Source of the DNA: Ruegeria sp. Ofav3-42
GTDB lineage: Bacteria; Pseudomonadota; Alphaproteobacteria; Rhodobacterales; Rhodobacteraceae
Length of the DNA stretch: 64,000 nt
Direction: 5' to 3'
NCBI RefSeq assembly: GCF_022347725.1
Contig: NZ_JAKRGB010000008.1
Span: 144,443-208,442, forward strand
Below are positions 44,452 through 58,217 of the stretch, piece by piece (the stretch's first letter is position 1; every line of letters begins with the position of its first letter). Both the position numbers and the translations under genes were made by a program. Below the pieces are notes generated by a model. That model ran no database searches and was not told the origin of the DNA. It saw only the letters and a program-made list of their open reading frames with translations.

Positions 44452-46188
44452 ATGCGTACGAGTTTGTCTATTTTTTCGTGTGTGTGTTTGTCTTTTGGCG
44501 TTCCGGCAAATGCCTTAACTTACAATTCAACAATTCTGGATGCTTCGTCCGTTACCGGTATCGCTTCTGCGGGGCCATTTGAATATTCAATAAATGATCA
44601 GGGCGACGTTGCACGTACAACATTCCGACGACCGCCAAGCGGCAATGCGTTCGACAATGTGAATTCGATCTGGGTGCGGGATTCACAAGGTCAAAGCACA
44701 TTTTTGGGGGCAACGAACCAGTTCGGCGGTCAAGGTTATGATCTGAGAAACATAATTGTACTGGACGACGGGTCGCTTATTGCCTCAAGGTCAATACCTT
44801 CCGTGGTCCCAAATGGAACCGGAAACGAGTTTGTCACCCAAATCCTGCGCGTTCAACCGAACGGTGGGACAATCAATACAACTGTCGGACCGGTGGGTGC
44901 TTACGATTTGACTGTATTAGCGGAAAGTCCGGTCAACGGTGCCGTGGCAACGGGGGCGACGCCCAATGTCTTCAATTTCAGTTCGAACCTCAGCACAGGT
45001 TTGTCCGTAAATGACGCTGGTCAGGTAGCCTTGCTGGTAAACGACGGCAATGGCGGATCTCAGGTAATCAGGCTTGAGGCTGATGGTCAGAGCAGCACGT
45101 TGATTGGCGCGTCTGGCGCCGGTGAAATCAACCTCACCGACCCGGATATCAATAATGCTGGAGAGGTGGCCTGGCTTGCACAGCTAACTGGTTCGGCGGC
45201 AGTTGGAGGCATCACGCATGTTGTCAATGTGGGTGATGGCACGGCGGACGCTGAGCGGCGGCTTGAATTTGCGGCGTCGGGTGGTTCGGGATTGGGGCCA
45301 GCAATTAACAACGACGGAACTGTTGTGGGCTATCAACCCTCACTGGTCATGCAGGCCGAGCTTGGGGACGCGCCCGCAGATCCCGCGAATATCATCCGGA
45401 ACAGCGGTGATATTGACGGCTTCGTCAGCTTCCTTGGCATCAATGACTATGGACAGGTCGCTTATGCGGATTCGTCCGGTCTCTATGTCGATGATGAACT
45501 GATCGTGGAGATTGGCGGCCAGTTCAATGGCGAGACGGTGACAAGCGTTATTGTCGATTACCATACAAGCTTTAACAACAACGGCTCAGTCGTGGCCGAG
45601 ATACGAACCACAGGAGATTTCTACGGCGTTCGTTTCGATACGGATGGGGGTACTTTGGACAATCCTCTGGTGCCGTTTGCCTCAACACCGGACGGGCAGA
45701 ATGATCTTCAGTTGTCAATCGTTAACGGTTTGGGTGTGGATGCGCCGATTTGGGTCGATCCGATCGTTGCGACCGGCTTTACCTATTCGTTGGGGCCTGG
45801 CGCAGAGAATTTTGCGTCGTTACTTTTGCCATCGGTACTGCCGCTGTCGCAAAGTCTTTTCGATCTGAGTTTCGACTACGCGGGTGGTAGTTTTTTTGGC
45901 ACCATCGGATTGGGTGAACTGTTTGATTTCACCGCATTTGATCCATCAGGCATCAGCGAGTTTGTTGTTTCCGGGATAGATATCTCGGAGGCGGTGGATC
46001 CGACTGATCCTTTCGTTGTTGGTCTAACGTTTGTCAAAGGCGGATTCGACGCAGTTTTGTCGATAGATGCTATCGTGGTCGATACTGACGGTGGCCCTGA
46101 TATCGCCCCTGTACCGCTTCCGGGTGGACTGCCTTTGCTCTTTGGAGGCTTGGCAGCGTTGGCGGTGTTGAGACGCCGTGTCGCTTAG
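44452..46188 (+). CDS. exported protein with VPLPGG-type C-terminal sorting tail
   Basis: A 578-residue protein starting at the ATG at 44452 after GGGGGGATT. A signal peptide (MRTSLSIFSCVCLSFGVPANA) is followed by a long beta-rich, Asn/Gly/Ser-rich region with repeated motifs of the NDYGQVAY / NDAGQVALL / NNAGEVAWL / NNNGSVVAE type (spaced about every 50 to 90 residues, probably beta-propeller or similar blades). The C-terminus reads APVPLPGGLPLLFGGL, then a hydrophobic helix and LRRRVA, the tripartite VPLP-CTERM tail of Rhodobacterales exosortase-type substrates. No sortase gene is in the window. The upstream 190 bases are AT-rich. It is inserted between rplA and a duplicate of the rplA 3' end. 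Confidence 0.75.
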   Translation: MRTSLSIFSCVCLSFGVPANALTYNSTILDASSVTGIASAGPFEYSINDQGDVARTTFRRPPSGNAFDNVNSIWVRDSQGQSTFLGATNQFGGQGYDLRNIIVLDDGSLIASRSIPSVVPNGTGNEFVTQILRVQPNGGTINTTVGPVGAYDLTVLAESPVNGAVATGATPNVFNFSSNLSTGLSVNDAGQVALLVNDGNGGSQVIRLEADGQSSTLIGASGAGEINLTDPDINNAGEVAWLAQLTGSAAVGGITHVVNVGDGTADAERRLEFAASGGSGLGPAINNDGTVVGYQPSLVMQAELGDAPADPANIIRNSGDIDGFVSFLGINDYGQVAYADSSGLYVDDELIVEIGGQFNGETVTSVIVDYHTSFNNNGSVVAEIRTTGDFYGVRFDTDGGTLDNPLVPFASTPDGQNDLQLSIVNGLGVDAPIWVDPIVATGFTYSLGPGAENFASLLLPSVLPLSQSLFDLSFDYAGGSFFGTIGLGELFDFTAFDPSGISEFVVSGIDISEAVDPTDPFVVGLTFVKGGFDAVLSIDAIVVDTDGGPDIAPVPLPGGLPLLFGGLAALAVLRRRVA

Positions 46189-46258
46189 ATTTGCGCGCCT
46201 AAAGCGCGCCAAGCATCAGCAAAGTATCGTTTGACGGAGCCCCGGCCCGCCGAACACA

Positions 46259-46350
46259 AAAGGCACCTACATGAAGAAAATAGCGCTGAGCCCGACCATG
46301 GGCCCGCGTGTGACACTGGATGTGGCTGCCGCTGCGGGCGAGTAAGCCCT
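46259..46350 (+). pseudogene. duplicate of the rplA 3' end
   Basis: These 92 bases equal rplA positions 44106-44197 at 84 positions without any gap, including the stop codon. The frame is intact ([19 protein letters not shown] ... AAAAGE). Six of the eight differences fall in third codon positions and only two residues change (S to P, G to R). That is the pattern of two functional rplA alleles, not of a decaying copy. Upstream of 46258 the similarity stops abruptly. A terminator hairpin like the one after rplA follows. Confidence 0.9.
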
Positions 46351-46373
46351 GACAGTTTACAGCAACAGAATTG

Positions 46374-46407
46374 ACCCGGGTGGCCTGCGCTGCCCGGGTT
46401 TTTCTTT
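46374..46407 (+). terminator. terminator after the rplA duplicate
   Basis: ACCCGGG (46374-46380) pairs with CCCGGGT (46393-46399), followed by TTTTCTTT. It resembles the hairpin after rplA in sequence (CCCGGGTGG ... CTGCC) and in distance from the stop codon. It also lies just beyond the end of the convergent kinase-like gene. Confidence 0.85.
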
Positions 46408-46412
46408 GGGGC

Positions 46413-47534
46413 TTATCGGAACACCTGTTTCAAACGGGTTTCCAGCAAGCCTCTTTTCCGCAGTTCGAATTCGCTGCAGGTGAAATCCGTTTGCCAGTAG
46501 CGCAGCCAGTCTTTCAGCAGTCGACCGCGGATACAGTAGTCAAGGATGTCATGATTGATCGGATGCCTGTAGAGGCGAAAAAACATATCCTTGTTTCGCT
46601 TCAGGATTCCGCTTCGATCCACGGCAGCCCCATCCCCATCCCGAAAGATGTCCGATTTCAGGAAGTCGACGATATCATACACGGCGAGTTTGTCGCGGGC
46701 TTCGGTGAAATCCAGACCGATTGTCTTTCCCTGACCGACGATCAGGTTCTGCCCGTGAAAATCGCCATGTGAAAAAACGCGCAGATCTTCGGTGCCCTTA
46801 AGCCGAGCACCTTCGGCCAGCATGACGTTCACCATTTTCCGACTTTGTTCCGCGATGTCGTAAGGAACGCCCCTTATAAGATCACGAAGGCTGTCCGTCA
46901 TCCATCGTGGGCGGAAGGCGTAACTGATCGGGGGGTGCCGGGCATGAAGGTCATTCAGCCATGACCCGGCGCGGCGATACACTTGGGCGACCTGGTTTTC
47001 ATCCGGGCTGTTGTAAATCAGATCTACGGCAGTCGGTCGGCTTAAATACTCGGTGACCAGAAACGCGCCGCCCGGCGAAAGATAAACGGGTCGGACGACC
47101 CGAGACGTGTCGTTGCCCTCAAAGTAGTCATAAAGCTCGACCAGCAGTTCGAATTCGTTTTTTAACCTGCCTGTGGCAGGGGACTCTGTATCGGTTTTGA
47201 GGGCGAACGCCCGGGATGCGGTGTGCAGGATCAGGACAGCTCGCGAATCTTCGAAGGCGTGCGACCGGTAGATGCAGTCGTAATGCGTAATGGCATCTTG
47301 CTGAAACCTGCTGGAAAACTCGTCAATATACGAGGTGACGCGGGCTTGTTCTTCGTCGGATAAGGGCAGTCTGTCAGCCAACGGGCCAAGTCCTGAGAGT
47401 GAAAGTTCGATCCCTGGACAGGATAGCAGTGCGTTTCCAGTGTCAACGGAAAGTAGGCATGTGAACCACCGCGCAAGAAGATTTGCGCCGGTTGCTATGG
47501 TCATCTGCGCAAATGGGTGTGAAATGACCAACAA
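46413..47534 (-). CDS. aminoglycoside-phosphotransferase-like kinase
   Basis: A 373-residue protein of the APH/ChoK-like kinase superfamily. It has the catalytic loop FSHGDFHGQNLIVG at about residues 261-274 and the metal-binding GLDFTEARD segment, equivalent to HGD-x(4)-N and D-x-E/D of APH kinases. The N-terminal lobe (RAFALKTDTES, NEFELLVELYDYF) has a Lys that could bind ATP. The family phosphorylates antibiotics, choline, sugars and other small alcohols; the substrate here is unknown. It may start at the later ATG at 47504. It lies against the direction of the ribosomal operon. Confidence 0.75.
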   Translation of the reverse strand: MLVISHPFAQMTIATGANLLARWFTCLLSVDTGNALLSCPGIELSLSGLGPLADRLPLSDEEQARVTSYIDEFSSRFQQDAITHYDCIYRSHAFEDSRAVLILHTASRAFALKTDTESPATGRLKNEFELLVELYDYFEGNDTSRVVRPVYLSPGGAFLVTEYLSRPTAVDLIYNSPDENQVAQVYRRAGSWLNDLHARHPPISYAFRPRWMTDSLRDLIRGVPYDIAEQSRKMVNVMLAEGARLKGTEDLRVFSHGDFHGQNLIVGQGKTIGLDFTEARDKLAVYDIVDFLKSDIFRDGDGAAVDRSGILKRNKDMFFRLYRHPINHDILDYCIRGRLLKDWLRYWQTDFTCSEFELRKRGLLETRLKQVFR

Positions 47535-47635
47535 AAGGCGGGAATTGGATGCTCTCGAATGCCGTTGCGGTAACGCAGAATCCTCAATTTACCTCTTGGA
47601 AACCGACCTCATCTGGCCTAAGTAGAGCTACGAAG

Positions 47636-47671
47636 TAAAGCGTGCGATTCGTCGTGCGCTTTATTTTGTTT
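47636..47671 (+). terminator. strong UUCG hairpin terminator before rplJ
   Basis: TAAAGCG (47636-47642) pairs with CGCTTTA (47657-47663), continued by five inner pairs (two of them G-U) around a TTCG tetraloop. Then comes TTTTGTTT. It should stop any plus-strand transcript arriving from upstream, so rplJ must have its own promoter in the next 190 bases. Confidence 0.8.
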
Positions 47672-47743
47672 CGTCCAAGACGGTGGGTGGTGCCATATGG
47701 CCCCTTAATTCCCTGCCTGAGACGGGTAAGACCAAAGAATTCT

Positions 47744-47862
47744 GAGGGTCCAACCCTCGGGCGCATTTTGGCCAATCCCGTAACAACGGACCTGAACGCC
47801 GGAGCGAAAGCTGCGGCAAATATGAGCCGGGGTGAGATATCGCCCCAAACTTGGAGAGAACT
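47744..47862 (+). promoter_or_regulatory. probable L10 leader of rplJL
   Basis: The 119 bases before the rplJ start are structured, with a GAGGGT/ACCCTC hairpin at 47744-47758 and a conserved-looking GGAGCGAAAGCTGCGGC segment, in the place where ribosomal protein L10 autoregulatory leaders usually occur. The assignment to the L10 leader class is by position and style only; the exact kink-turn was not proven. Confidence 0.45.
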
Positions 47863-48381
47863 GTGGATAGAGCCCAGAAAGAGAAAGTGGTCGAGGAACT
47901 CGGCCAAATCTTCGAAAGCTCTGGCGTCGTAGTGGTTGCTCACTACGCCGGTCTGACAGTTGCCGAGATGCAGGACCTTCGCGCACGTGCTCGTGACGCG
48001 GGTGGCTCCGTGCGTGTTGCCAAGAACAGGCTCGCCAAAATCGCCCTTGAGGGTAAGCCGTGTGAAAGCATGGCCGACCTGCTGACAGGGATGACTGTTC
48101 TGACCTATTCCGAGGACCCTGTGGCAGCAGCCAAAGTGGCCCAGGACTACGCCAAAGAGAACCAAAAGTTCGAAATTCTTGGCGGTGCAATGGGTGAGAA
48201 CGCTCTGGATCGTGCCGGCGTCGAAGCCGTGTCGAAAATGCCTTCGCGCGAGGAGCTTATTGCTACTATCGCGGGCATGCTTGGCGCACCTGCTTCGAAC
48301 ATCGCTGGCGCAATTGGCGCACCTGCAAGCAACATCGCAAGCATCCTTTCCACCATCGAAGAGAAGGCGGAAGCTGCGTAA
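47863..48381 (+). CDS. rplJ: 50S ribosomal protein L10
   Basis: A 172-residue L10. The start is GTG at 47863 ([20 protein letters not shown]), with TTGGAGAG upstream; a TTG four codons earlier is not the family start. The conserved [13 protein letters not shown] is present, as is the alanine-rich C-terminal tail [19 protein letters not shown], which carries the L7/L12-binding helix. It forms the stalk with L7/L12. Confidence 0.97.
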   Translation: MDRAQKEKVVEELGQIFESSGVVVVAHYAGLTVAEMQDLRARARDAGGSVRVAKNRLAKIALEGKPCESMADLLTGMTVLTYSEDPVAAAKVAQDYAKENQKFEILGGAMGENALDRAGVEAVSKMPSREELIATIAGMLGAPASNIAGAIGAPASNIASILSTIEEKAEAA

Positions 48382-48460
48382 GCGGTTGGCACTGAATGAT
48401 CTGCGTAGGGTGAATACCCTGACGTTGGAACACACACTGTAAACGGAAAGAGCTGATAAA

Positions 48461-48835
48461 ATGGCTGATCTGAAAGCACTCGCAGAAAGCATCGTGGGTC
48501 TGACCCTGCTGGAAGCACAAGAACTGAAAACCATCCTCAAAGACGAATATGGCATCGAGCCCGCAGCTGGCGGCGCAGTTGTCATGGCAGCTGGCGGCGA
48601 CGCCGGTGGCGCAGCTGAGGAAGAGAAAACCGAATTCGACGTCGTTCTGAAGAACGCCGGCGCTTCGAAAATCAACGTGATCAAAGAAGTTCGCGGCATC
48701 ACCGGTCTGGGCCTGAAAGAAGCCAAGGAGCTGGTCGAAGCTGGCGGCAAGATCAAAGAAGGCATCGACAAAGCCGAAGCCGAAGAGATCAAAGGCAAGC
48801 TGGAAGCAGCTGGCGCCGAGGTCGAACTGGCCTAA
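48461..48835 (+). CDS. rplL: 50S ribosomal protein L7/L12
   Basis: A 124-residue L7/L12 with the dimerisation domain at the N-terminus ([22 protein letters not shown]), an Ala/Gly hinge ([20 protein letters not shown]) and the factor-binding domain [37 protein letters not shown]. Length and order match the family. It is followed by a 250-base gap to rpoB that holds two hairpins. Confidence 0.98.
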   Translation: MADLKALAESIVGLTLLEAQELKTILKDEYGIEPAAGGAVVMAAGGDAGGAAEEEKTEFDVVLKNAGASKINVIKEVRGITGLGLKEAKELVEAGGKIKEGIDKAEAEEIKGKLEAAGAEVELA

Positions 48836-48874
48836 GCCTGTCGTCTGGTGCATCGCTGATGCATCGCAGAATTT

Positions 48875-48904
48875 GGCTGGTCCCGGAGAAATCCGGGTCC
48901 AGCC
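48875..48904 (+). promoter_or_regulatory. stable hairpin in the rplL-rpoB gap
   Basis: GGCTGG-T-CCCGG (48875-48886) pairs with CCGGG-T-CCAGCC (48893-48904) around AGAAAT, with one T-T mismatch. No T tract follows. It is in the place of the well-known partial attenuator or processing site between rplL and rpoB in other bacteria. Confidence 0.55.
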
Positions 48905-48911
48905 GAACCTG

Positions 48912-48950
48912 TCTTAGAAAGGGCCTCATGGGTTGGGGCGTTTTCTAAGA
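48912..48950. repeat. 9-base inverted repeat in the rplL-rpoB gap
   Basis: TCTTAGAAA (48912-48920) and TTTCTAAGA (48942-48950) are perfect reverse complements separated by 21 bases. It follows the stable hairpin and could be an RNase III-type processing stem. Another 135 bases separate it from rpoB. Confidence 0.5.
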
Positions 48951-49085
48951 CGCGGTTCGCGGATCGGGAGGCTGCCTTCGGGACGGTGGCCATGAATTGA
49001 TCCGGACGTGTCCTCTCGAATGTGCAAGGCGCCGGGGCCCGACGGTGTCTTTGCCCGCTGAGAACATCGAAAGGTGACATCTGAC

Positions 49086-53221
<4,136 letters not shown>

Positions 53222-53222
<1 letters not shown>

Positions 53223-53800
53223 TGCGCAATTTCGCGACTATTGGCGCGATGGCATTTTCCTCAGTGTTCGGCACTGTGGCGCTAGCTGATTGTTATGATC
53301 AGCTAGTTGCTGTGCAGTGTTATGAAGTATCGAGCCTGAGCCACGGTTCCATAATGACTGTCCAGACATTTGGAACCTACGAGGGGGCATGTCATCCGAG
53401 TTGGCCCAAAGAACTCTCAGAGCGAGGGTTGTTTAATCTACGTGCGCTGGCGGATGCCTCTCCCACTTGCAATGTGGGTGGAAGTGAGGTTGCGATCACA
53501 GTGACTGAGTATGTGCCTAACAGAGAAGGTGGGTGTGGTGAGGAGTTCGCTTCGGCCGTTGTCTCTGTTGATAGTAATGTCGTCCTGAAGTTCGATAAAT
53601 TACATGGGGGATGCCCCGGAGAGGTCGACCATTCCGTCTCGATATCGGCGGAAACTCTTTCGATTTGCTCCATTCACCGGCCTCATGCAACAAGCGAAGA
53701 AGTTCGCTCAGCAGGCTGCCAGATACAAAATCTTTCGGATCTAACAGCAGGCGTAATTGCGCCCGTCCAAGCAGATTCGAATGTGGGAGATACCTTATGA
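53222..53800 (+). CDS. cysteine-rich secreted protein gene inserted between rpoB and rpoC
   Basis: A 192-residue protein with a signal peptide ([22 protein letters not shown]) and eight cysteines in the mature part (DCYDQ, QCYEV, ACHPS, TCNVG, GCGEE, GCPGE, ICSIH, GCQIQ), enough for four disulfides. No family recognised. It overlaps rpoB by one base and rpoC by four (ATGA), so it is locked into the operon. Its codon use is clearly more AT-rich (gtt, tta, ata, cct) than that of rpoB or rpoC, as expected for an acquired gene. A secreted protein between rpoB and rpoC is very unusual. Confidence 0.75.
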
Positions 53801-56800
53801 ACCAGGAAATCACCAACAACCCGTTCAACCCGCTGACGCCGCCGAAGGTTTTCGACGAGATCAAGGTCTCGTTGGCGTCGCCCGAACGGATTCTGTCTTG
53901 GTCCTATGGCGAGATCAAGAAACCCGAAACCATCAACTACCGGACGTTCAAGCCTGAACGCGACGGTCTGTTCTGCGCGCGTATATTTGGCCCGATCAAA
54001 GATTACGAATGTCTGTGCGGCAAATATAAGCGGATGAAGTATCGCGGCGTTGTCTGCGAGAAATGCGGTGTGGAAGTCACTCTGCAAAAAGTCCGTCGTG
54101 AGCGTATGGGCCACATCGAACTGGCCGCGCCCGTCGCACATATCTGGTTCCTGAAATCGCTGCCATCCCGCATCGGTCTGATGCTGGACATGACGCTGCG
54201 CGATCTGGAACGCGTTCTGTACTTTGAAAACTATGTCGTCATCGAGCCCGGTCTGACCGACCTGACCTACGGCCAGATGTTGACCGAAGAAGAGTACATG
54301 GATGCGCAGGATGCCTATGGCATGGACGCGTTCACTGCGAACATCGGTGCCGAAGCCATCCGTGAGATGCTGGCCCAGATCGATCTGGAAGCTGAAGCCG
54401 AGCAGCTGCGTGCTGATCTGGCCGAAGCGACCGGCGAGCTGAAGCCCAAGAAGATCATCAAGCGTCTGAAAGTTGTCGAAAGCTTCCTCGAGTCGGGCAA
54501 CCGGCCTGAGTGGATGGTTATGACCGTGATCCCGGTCATTCCGCCGGAACTGCGTCCGCTGGTTCCGCTGGATGGCGGCCGTTTTGCGACCTCGGATCTG
54601 AACGATCTGTATCGCCGCGTCATCAACCGGAACAACCGTCTGAAGCGTCTGATCGAGCTGCGCGCGCCTGACATCATCGTCCGCAACGAAAAGCGGATGC
54701 TGCAGGAATCCGTGGACGCTCTGTTCGACAACGGCCGTCGTGGCCGCGTGATCACCGGCGCCAACAAGCGTCCGCTGAAATCGCTGTCGGACATGCTGAA
54801 GGGTAAGCAGGGCCGCTTCCGTCAGAACCTTCTGGGTAAGCGCGTCGACTTCTCGGGCCGTTCGGTCATTGTGACCGGTCCGGAACTCAAGCTGCACCAG
54901 TGTGGTCTGCCCAAGAAGATGGCGTTGGAGCTGTTCAAGCCGTTCATCTACTCGCGCCTTGAAGCCAAGGGTCTGTCTTCGACCGTGAAACAGGCGAAGA
55001 AACTGGTCGAGAAAGAGCGTCCCGAAGTGTGGGATATCCTCGACGAGGTGATCCGCGAACACCCTGTCATGCTGAACCGTGCGCCGACGCTGCACCGTCT
55101 TGGCATTCAGGCGTTCGAGCCGGTCCTGATCGAAGGCAAAGCGATCCAGCTGCACCCGCTGGTCTGTTCGGCCTTTAACGCCGACTTCGACGGTGACCAG
55201 ATGGCCGTGCACGTCCCGCTGAGCCTTGAGGCGCAGTTGGAAGCACGCGTTCTGATGATGTCGACGAACAACGTTCTGTCGCCTGCCAACGGCGCGCCGA
55301 TCATCGTTCCGTCGCAGGATATGATCCTGGGTCTCTACTATGTGACCCTGGAACGCGAAGGCATGCCGGGCGAAGGCAAGGTGTTTGGTTCTATCGACGA
55401 AGTTCAGCACGCGCTGGATTCCGGCGAAGTGCATCTGCACACCAAGATCACCGCGCGGATCACGCAGATCGACGACGAAGGCAACGAAGTTCAGAAGCGT
55501 TACGAAACCACTCCGGGCCGTCTGCGCCTGGGTGCGTTGCTGCCGATGAACAACAAGGCACCGTTCGAGCTGGTCAACCGCCTGCTGCGGAAGAAAGAAG
55601 TGCAGCAGGTGATCGACACCGTCTACCGTTACTGCGGTCAGAAAGAGTCGGTTATCTTCTGTGACCAGATCATGTCGATGGGCTTCAAAGAGGCGTTCAA
55701 GGCGGGCATCTCGTTTGGTAAGGACGACATGGTTATTCCCGACGACAAGTGGGGCATCGTTGATGACACCCGCGGTCAGGTGAAGGACTTTGAACAGCAG
55801 TACATGGACGGCCTGATCACTCAGGGCGAAAAGTACAACAAAGTTGTCGATGCCTGGTCGAAGTGTAACGACCGCGTCACCGACGCGATGATGAGCACCA
55901 TCTCGGACGTCGCCAAGGCCGAAGACGGGTCGGATCAGGAGCCGAACTCGGTCTACATGATGGCCCACTCTGGTGCGCGTGGCTCGGTCACTCAGATGAA
56001 ACAGCTGGGCGGTATGCGCGGCCTGATGGCCAAGCCGAACGGTGACATCATCGAAACGCCGATCATCTCGAACTTTAAAGAAGGTCTGACCGTTCTCGAG
56101 TACTTCAACTCGACCCACGGTGCCCGTAAGGGTCTGTCGGATACCGCTCTGAAGACGGCGAACTCGGGTTACCTGACCCGTCGTCTGGTGGACGTCGCAC
56201 AGGACTGCATCGTTCGTGAGGTCGATTGTGGCACCGAGCGTGCGATCACAGCGGAAGCTGCGGTTAACGACGGTGAGGTTGTTGCCTCGCTGGCAGAGCG
56301 GGTGCTGGGCCGTGTGGCTGCAGACGACGTTCTGCGTCCGGGTACGGAAGAGGTGATCGTGGCCGCTGGTCAGTTGATCGACGAGCGTATGGCAGACACC
56401 ATCGATGAGGCTGGTGTTGCCTCGATGCGTATTCGCTCGCCTCTGACCTGTGAGTCCGAGGAAGGCGTCTGCGCCACCTGTTACGGTCGTGACCTTGCAC
56501 GCGGCACCATGGTAAACACGGGTGAGGCTGTTGGCATCATCGCCGCCCAGTCCATCGGTGAACCCGGTACGCAGCTGACGATGCGGACCTTCCACATCGG
56601 CGGTGTTGCCCAAGGTGGTCAGCAATCGTTCCAGGAAGCCAGCCAGGACGGTGTCGTTTCGTTCGAGAACCCGCAGATTCTGGTCAATGCCGCGGGTGAA
56701 AGCCTGGTCATGGGTAGGAACATGAAGCTGGTGATCAGTGACGAACACGGCGAAGAGCGTGCCAGCCACAAGCTGGGTTACGGCTCCAAGCTGTTCGTCA

Positions 56801-58038
56801 AGGACGGCACCAAGGTGGCCCGTGGCGACAAGCTGTTCGAATGGGATCCCTACACCCTGCCGATCATCGCCGAAAAAGCCGGTACCGCGAAATACGTTGA
56901 TCTGGTTTCGGGCATCGCCGTCCGGGACGAGACCGACGATGCGACCGGCATGACCCAGAAGATCGTGATCGATTGGCGCGCCGCCCCCAAAGGCAGCGAT
57001 CTCAAGCCCGAGATCATTCTGGTCGGTGAAGATGGCGAGCCGGTCCGCAACGATGCGGGCAACCCGGTTCACTATCCGATGTCGGTGGATGCGATCCTGT
57101 CGGTCGAAGATGGCCAAACAGTCGAAGCCGGAGACGTTGTCGCGCGTATCCCGCGTGAGGGCGCCAAGACCAAGGACATCACCGGTGGTCTGCCGCGTGT
57201 GGCCGAACTGTTCGAAGCCCGTCGTCCGAAAGATCACGCGATCATCGCAGAAGCCGATGGTTACGTGCGCTTTGGCCGGGACTACAAGAACAAGCGCCGC
57301 ATCAGCATCGAACCGGCTGACGAGTCCATGGAGACCATCGAGTACATGGTACCCAAGGGCAAGCACATCCCGGTCGCCGAAGGGGACTTCATCCAGAAGG
57401 GTGAATACCTTATGGACGGTAACCCGGCTCCGCATGACATCCTGTCCATCATGGGTGTCGAAGCGTTGGCGGATTACATGATCGACGAGGTGCAGGACGT
57501 CTATCGTCTGCAGGGCGTGAAGATCAACGACAAGCACATCGAGGTCATCGTGCGCCAGATGCTGCAGAAGTGGGAGATCCTGGATTCAGGTGACACCACC
57601 CTGCTGAAAGGCGAGCATGTCGACAAGCAGGAGTTCGACGCAGCCAACGAGAAGACCATCGCCCGCGGTGGTCGTCCGGCTCAGGGCGAACCGATCCTCT
57701 TGGGGATCACCAAAGCCTCGCTGCAGACGCGTTCGTTCATCTCGGCGGCGTCGTTCCAGGAGACCACTCGTGTGCTGACCGAGGCTTCGGTTCAGGGCAA
57801 GAAAGACAAGCTGGTTGGCCTGAAAGAGAACGTCATCGTCGGTCGTCTGATCCCCGCCGGTACCGGCGGAGCAACTCAGGCCGTGCGTCAGGTTGCGCAA
57901 GGCCGCGACAACGTCGTGATCGAAGCCCGTCGGGAAGAGGCCGAAGCGGCCGCTGCCCTTGCCGCTCCGGTCATGGATGACGATATCGTGGGTGACGAGC
58001 TGGACGTTTTGGTGGAAACACCGGAAAGCCGCGAGTAA
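53797..58038 (+). CDS. rpoC: DNA-directed RNA polymerase subunit beta-prime
   Basis: A 1413-residue beta-prime subunit, normal length. The N-terminal zinc site is [20 protein letters not shown], the catalytic loop [12 protein letters not shown] carries the three magnesium-binding aspartates, and the trigger-loop region [19 protein letters not shown] is followed by the second zinc site [15 protein letters not shown]. The start at 53797 ([13 protein letters not shown]) has TGGGAG upstream and overlaps the inserted gene. The strong terminator after it ends the cluster. Confidence 0.98.
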   Translation: MNQEITNNPFNPLTPPKVFDEIKVSLASPERILSWSYGEIKKPETINYRTFKPERDGLFCARIFGPIKDYECLCGKYKRMKYRGVVCEKCGVEVTLQKVRRERMGHIELAAPVAHIWFLKSLPSRIGLMLDMTLRDLERVLYFENYVVIEPGLTDLTYGQMLTEEEYMDAQDAYGMDAFTANIGAEAIREMLAQIDLEAEAEQLRADLAEATGELKPKKIIKRLKVVESFLESGNRPEWMVMTVIPVIPPELRPLVPLDGGRFATSDLNDLYRRVINRNNRLKRLIELRAPDIIVRNEKRMLQESVDALFDNGRRGRVITGANKRPLKSLSDMLKGKQGRFRQNLLGKRVDFSGRSVIVTGPELKLHQCGLPKKMALELFKPFIYSRLEAKGLSSTVKQAKKLVEKERPEVWDILDEVIREHPVMLNRAPTLHRLGIQAFEPVLIEGKAIQLHPLVCSAFNADFDGDQMAVHVPLSLEAQLEARVLMMSTNNVLSPANGAPIIVPSQDMILGLYYVTLEREGMPGEGKVFGSIDEVQHALDSGEVHLHTKITARITQIDDEGNEVQKRYETTPGRLRLGALLPMNNKAPFELVNRLLRKKEVQQVIDTVYRYCGQKESVIFCDQIMSMGFKEAFKAGISFGKDDMVIPDDKWGIVDDTRGQVKDFEQQYMDGLITQGEKYNKVVDAWSKCNDRVTDAMMSTISDVAKAEDGSDQEPNSVYMMAHSGARGSVTQMKQLGGMRGLMAKPNGDIIETPIISNFKEGLTVLEYFNSTHGARKGLSDTALKTANSGYLTRRLVDVAQDCIVREVDCGTERAITAEAAVNDGEVVASLAERVLGRVAADDVLRPGTEEVIVAAGQLIDERMADTIDEAGVASMRIRSPLTCESEEGVCATCYGRDLARGTMVNTGEAVGIIAAQSIGEPGTQLTMRTFHIGGVAQGGQQSFQEASQDGVVSFENPQILVNAAGESLVMGRNMKLVISDEHGEERASHKLGYGSKLFVKDGTKVARGDKLFEWDPYTLPIIAEKAGTAKYVDLVSGIAVRDETDDATGMTQKIVIDWRAAPKGSDLKPEIILVGEDGEPVRNDAGNPVHYPMSVDAILSVEDGQTVEAGDVVARIPREGAKTKDITGGLPRVAELFEARRPKDHAIIAEADGYVRFGRDYKNKRRISIEPADESMETIEYMVPKGKHIPVAEGDFIQKGEYLMDGNPAPHDILSIMGVEALADYMIDEVQDVYRLQGVKINDKHIEVIVRQMLQKWEILDSGDTTLLKGEHVDKQEFDAANEKTIARGGRPAQGEPILLGITKASLQTRSFISAASFQETTRVLTEASVQGKKDKLVGLKENVIVGRLIPAGTGGATQAVRQVAQGRDNVVIEARREEAEAAAALAAPVMDDDIVGDELDVLVETPESRE

Positions 58039-58061
58039 GCACCGCAAAATTCAATCGATCA

Positions 58062-58094
58062 GGCCCCGCAGTTTTGCGGGGCCTTTTCTTTTTT
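58062..58094 (+). terminator. terminator after rpoC
   Basis: GGCCCCGCA (58062-58070) pairs perfectly with TGCGGGGCC (58075-58083), followed by TTTTCTTTTTT. A textbook intrinsic terminator. Confidence 0.95.
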
Positions 58095-58217
58095 ACGCCT
58101 GTGGCATTTCTCTAAAAGGCTCGCCAGTATGCGCGTATTCCTAATCGTGCTAAAACAATTCCGGAATGGCCGGGAATGAAGTCATCAAAGGCAATCGACT
58201 GTTCTAAGGGGTTTTCG

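Noticed and set aside
47524..47625. 33-codon frame as a confident gene
   Set aside because: No ribosome site and overlap with the longer start of the kinase gene; kept only as part of a finding.
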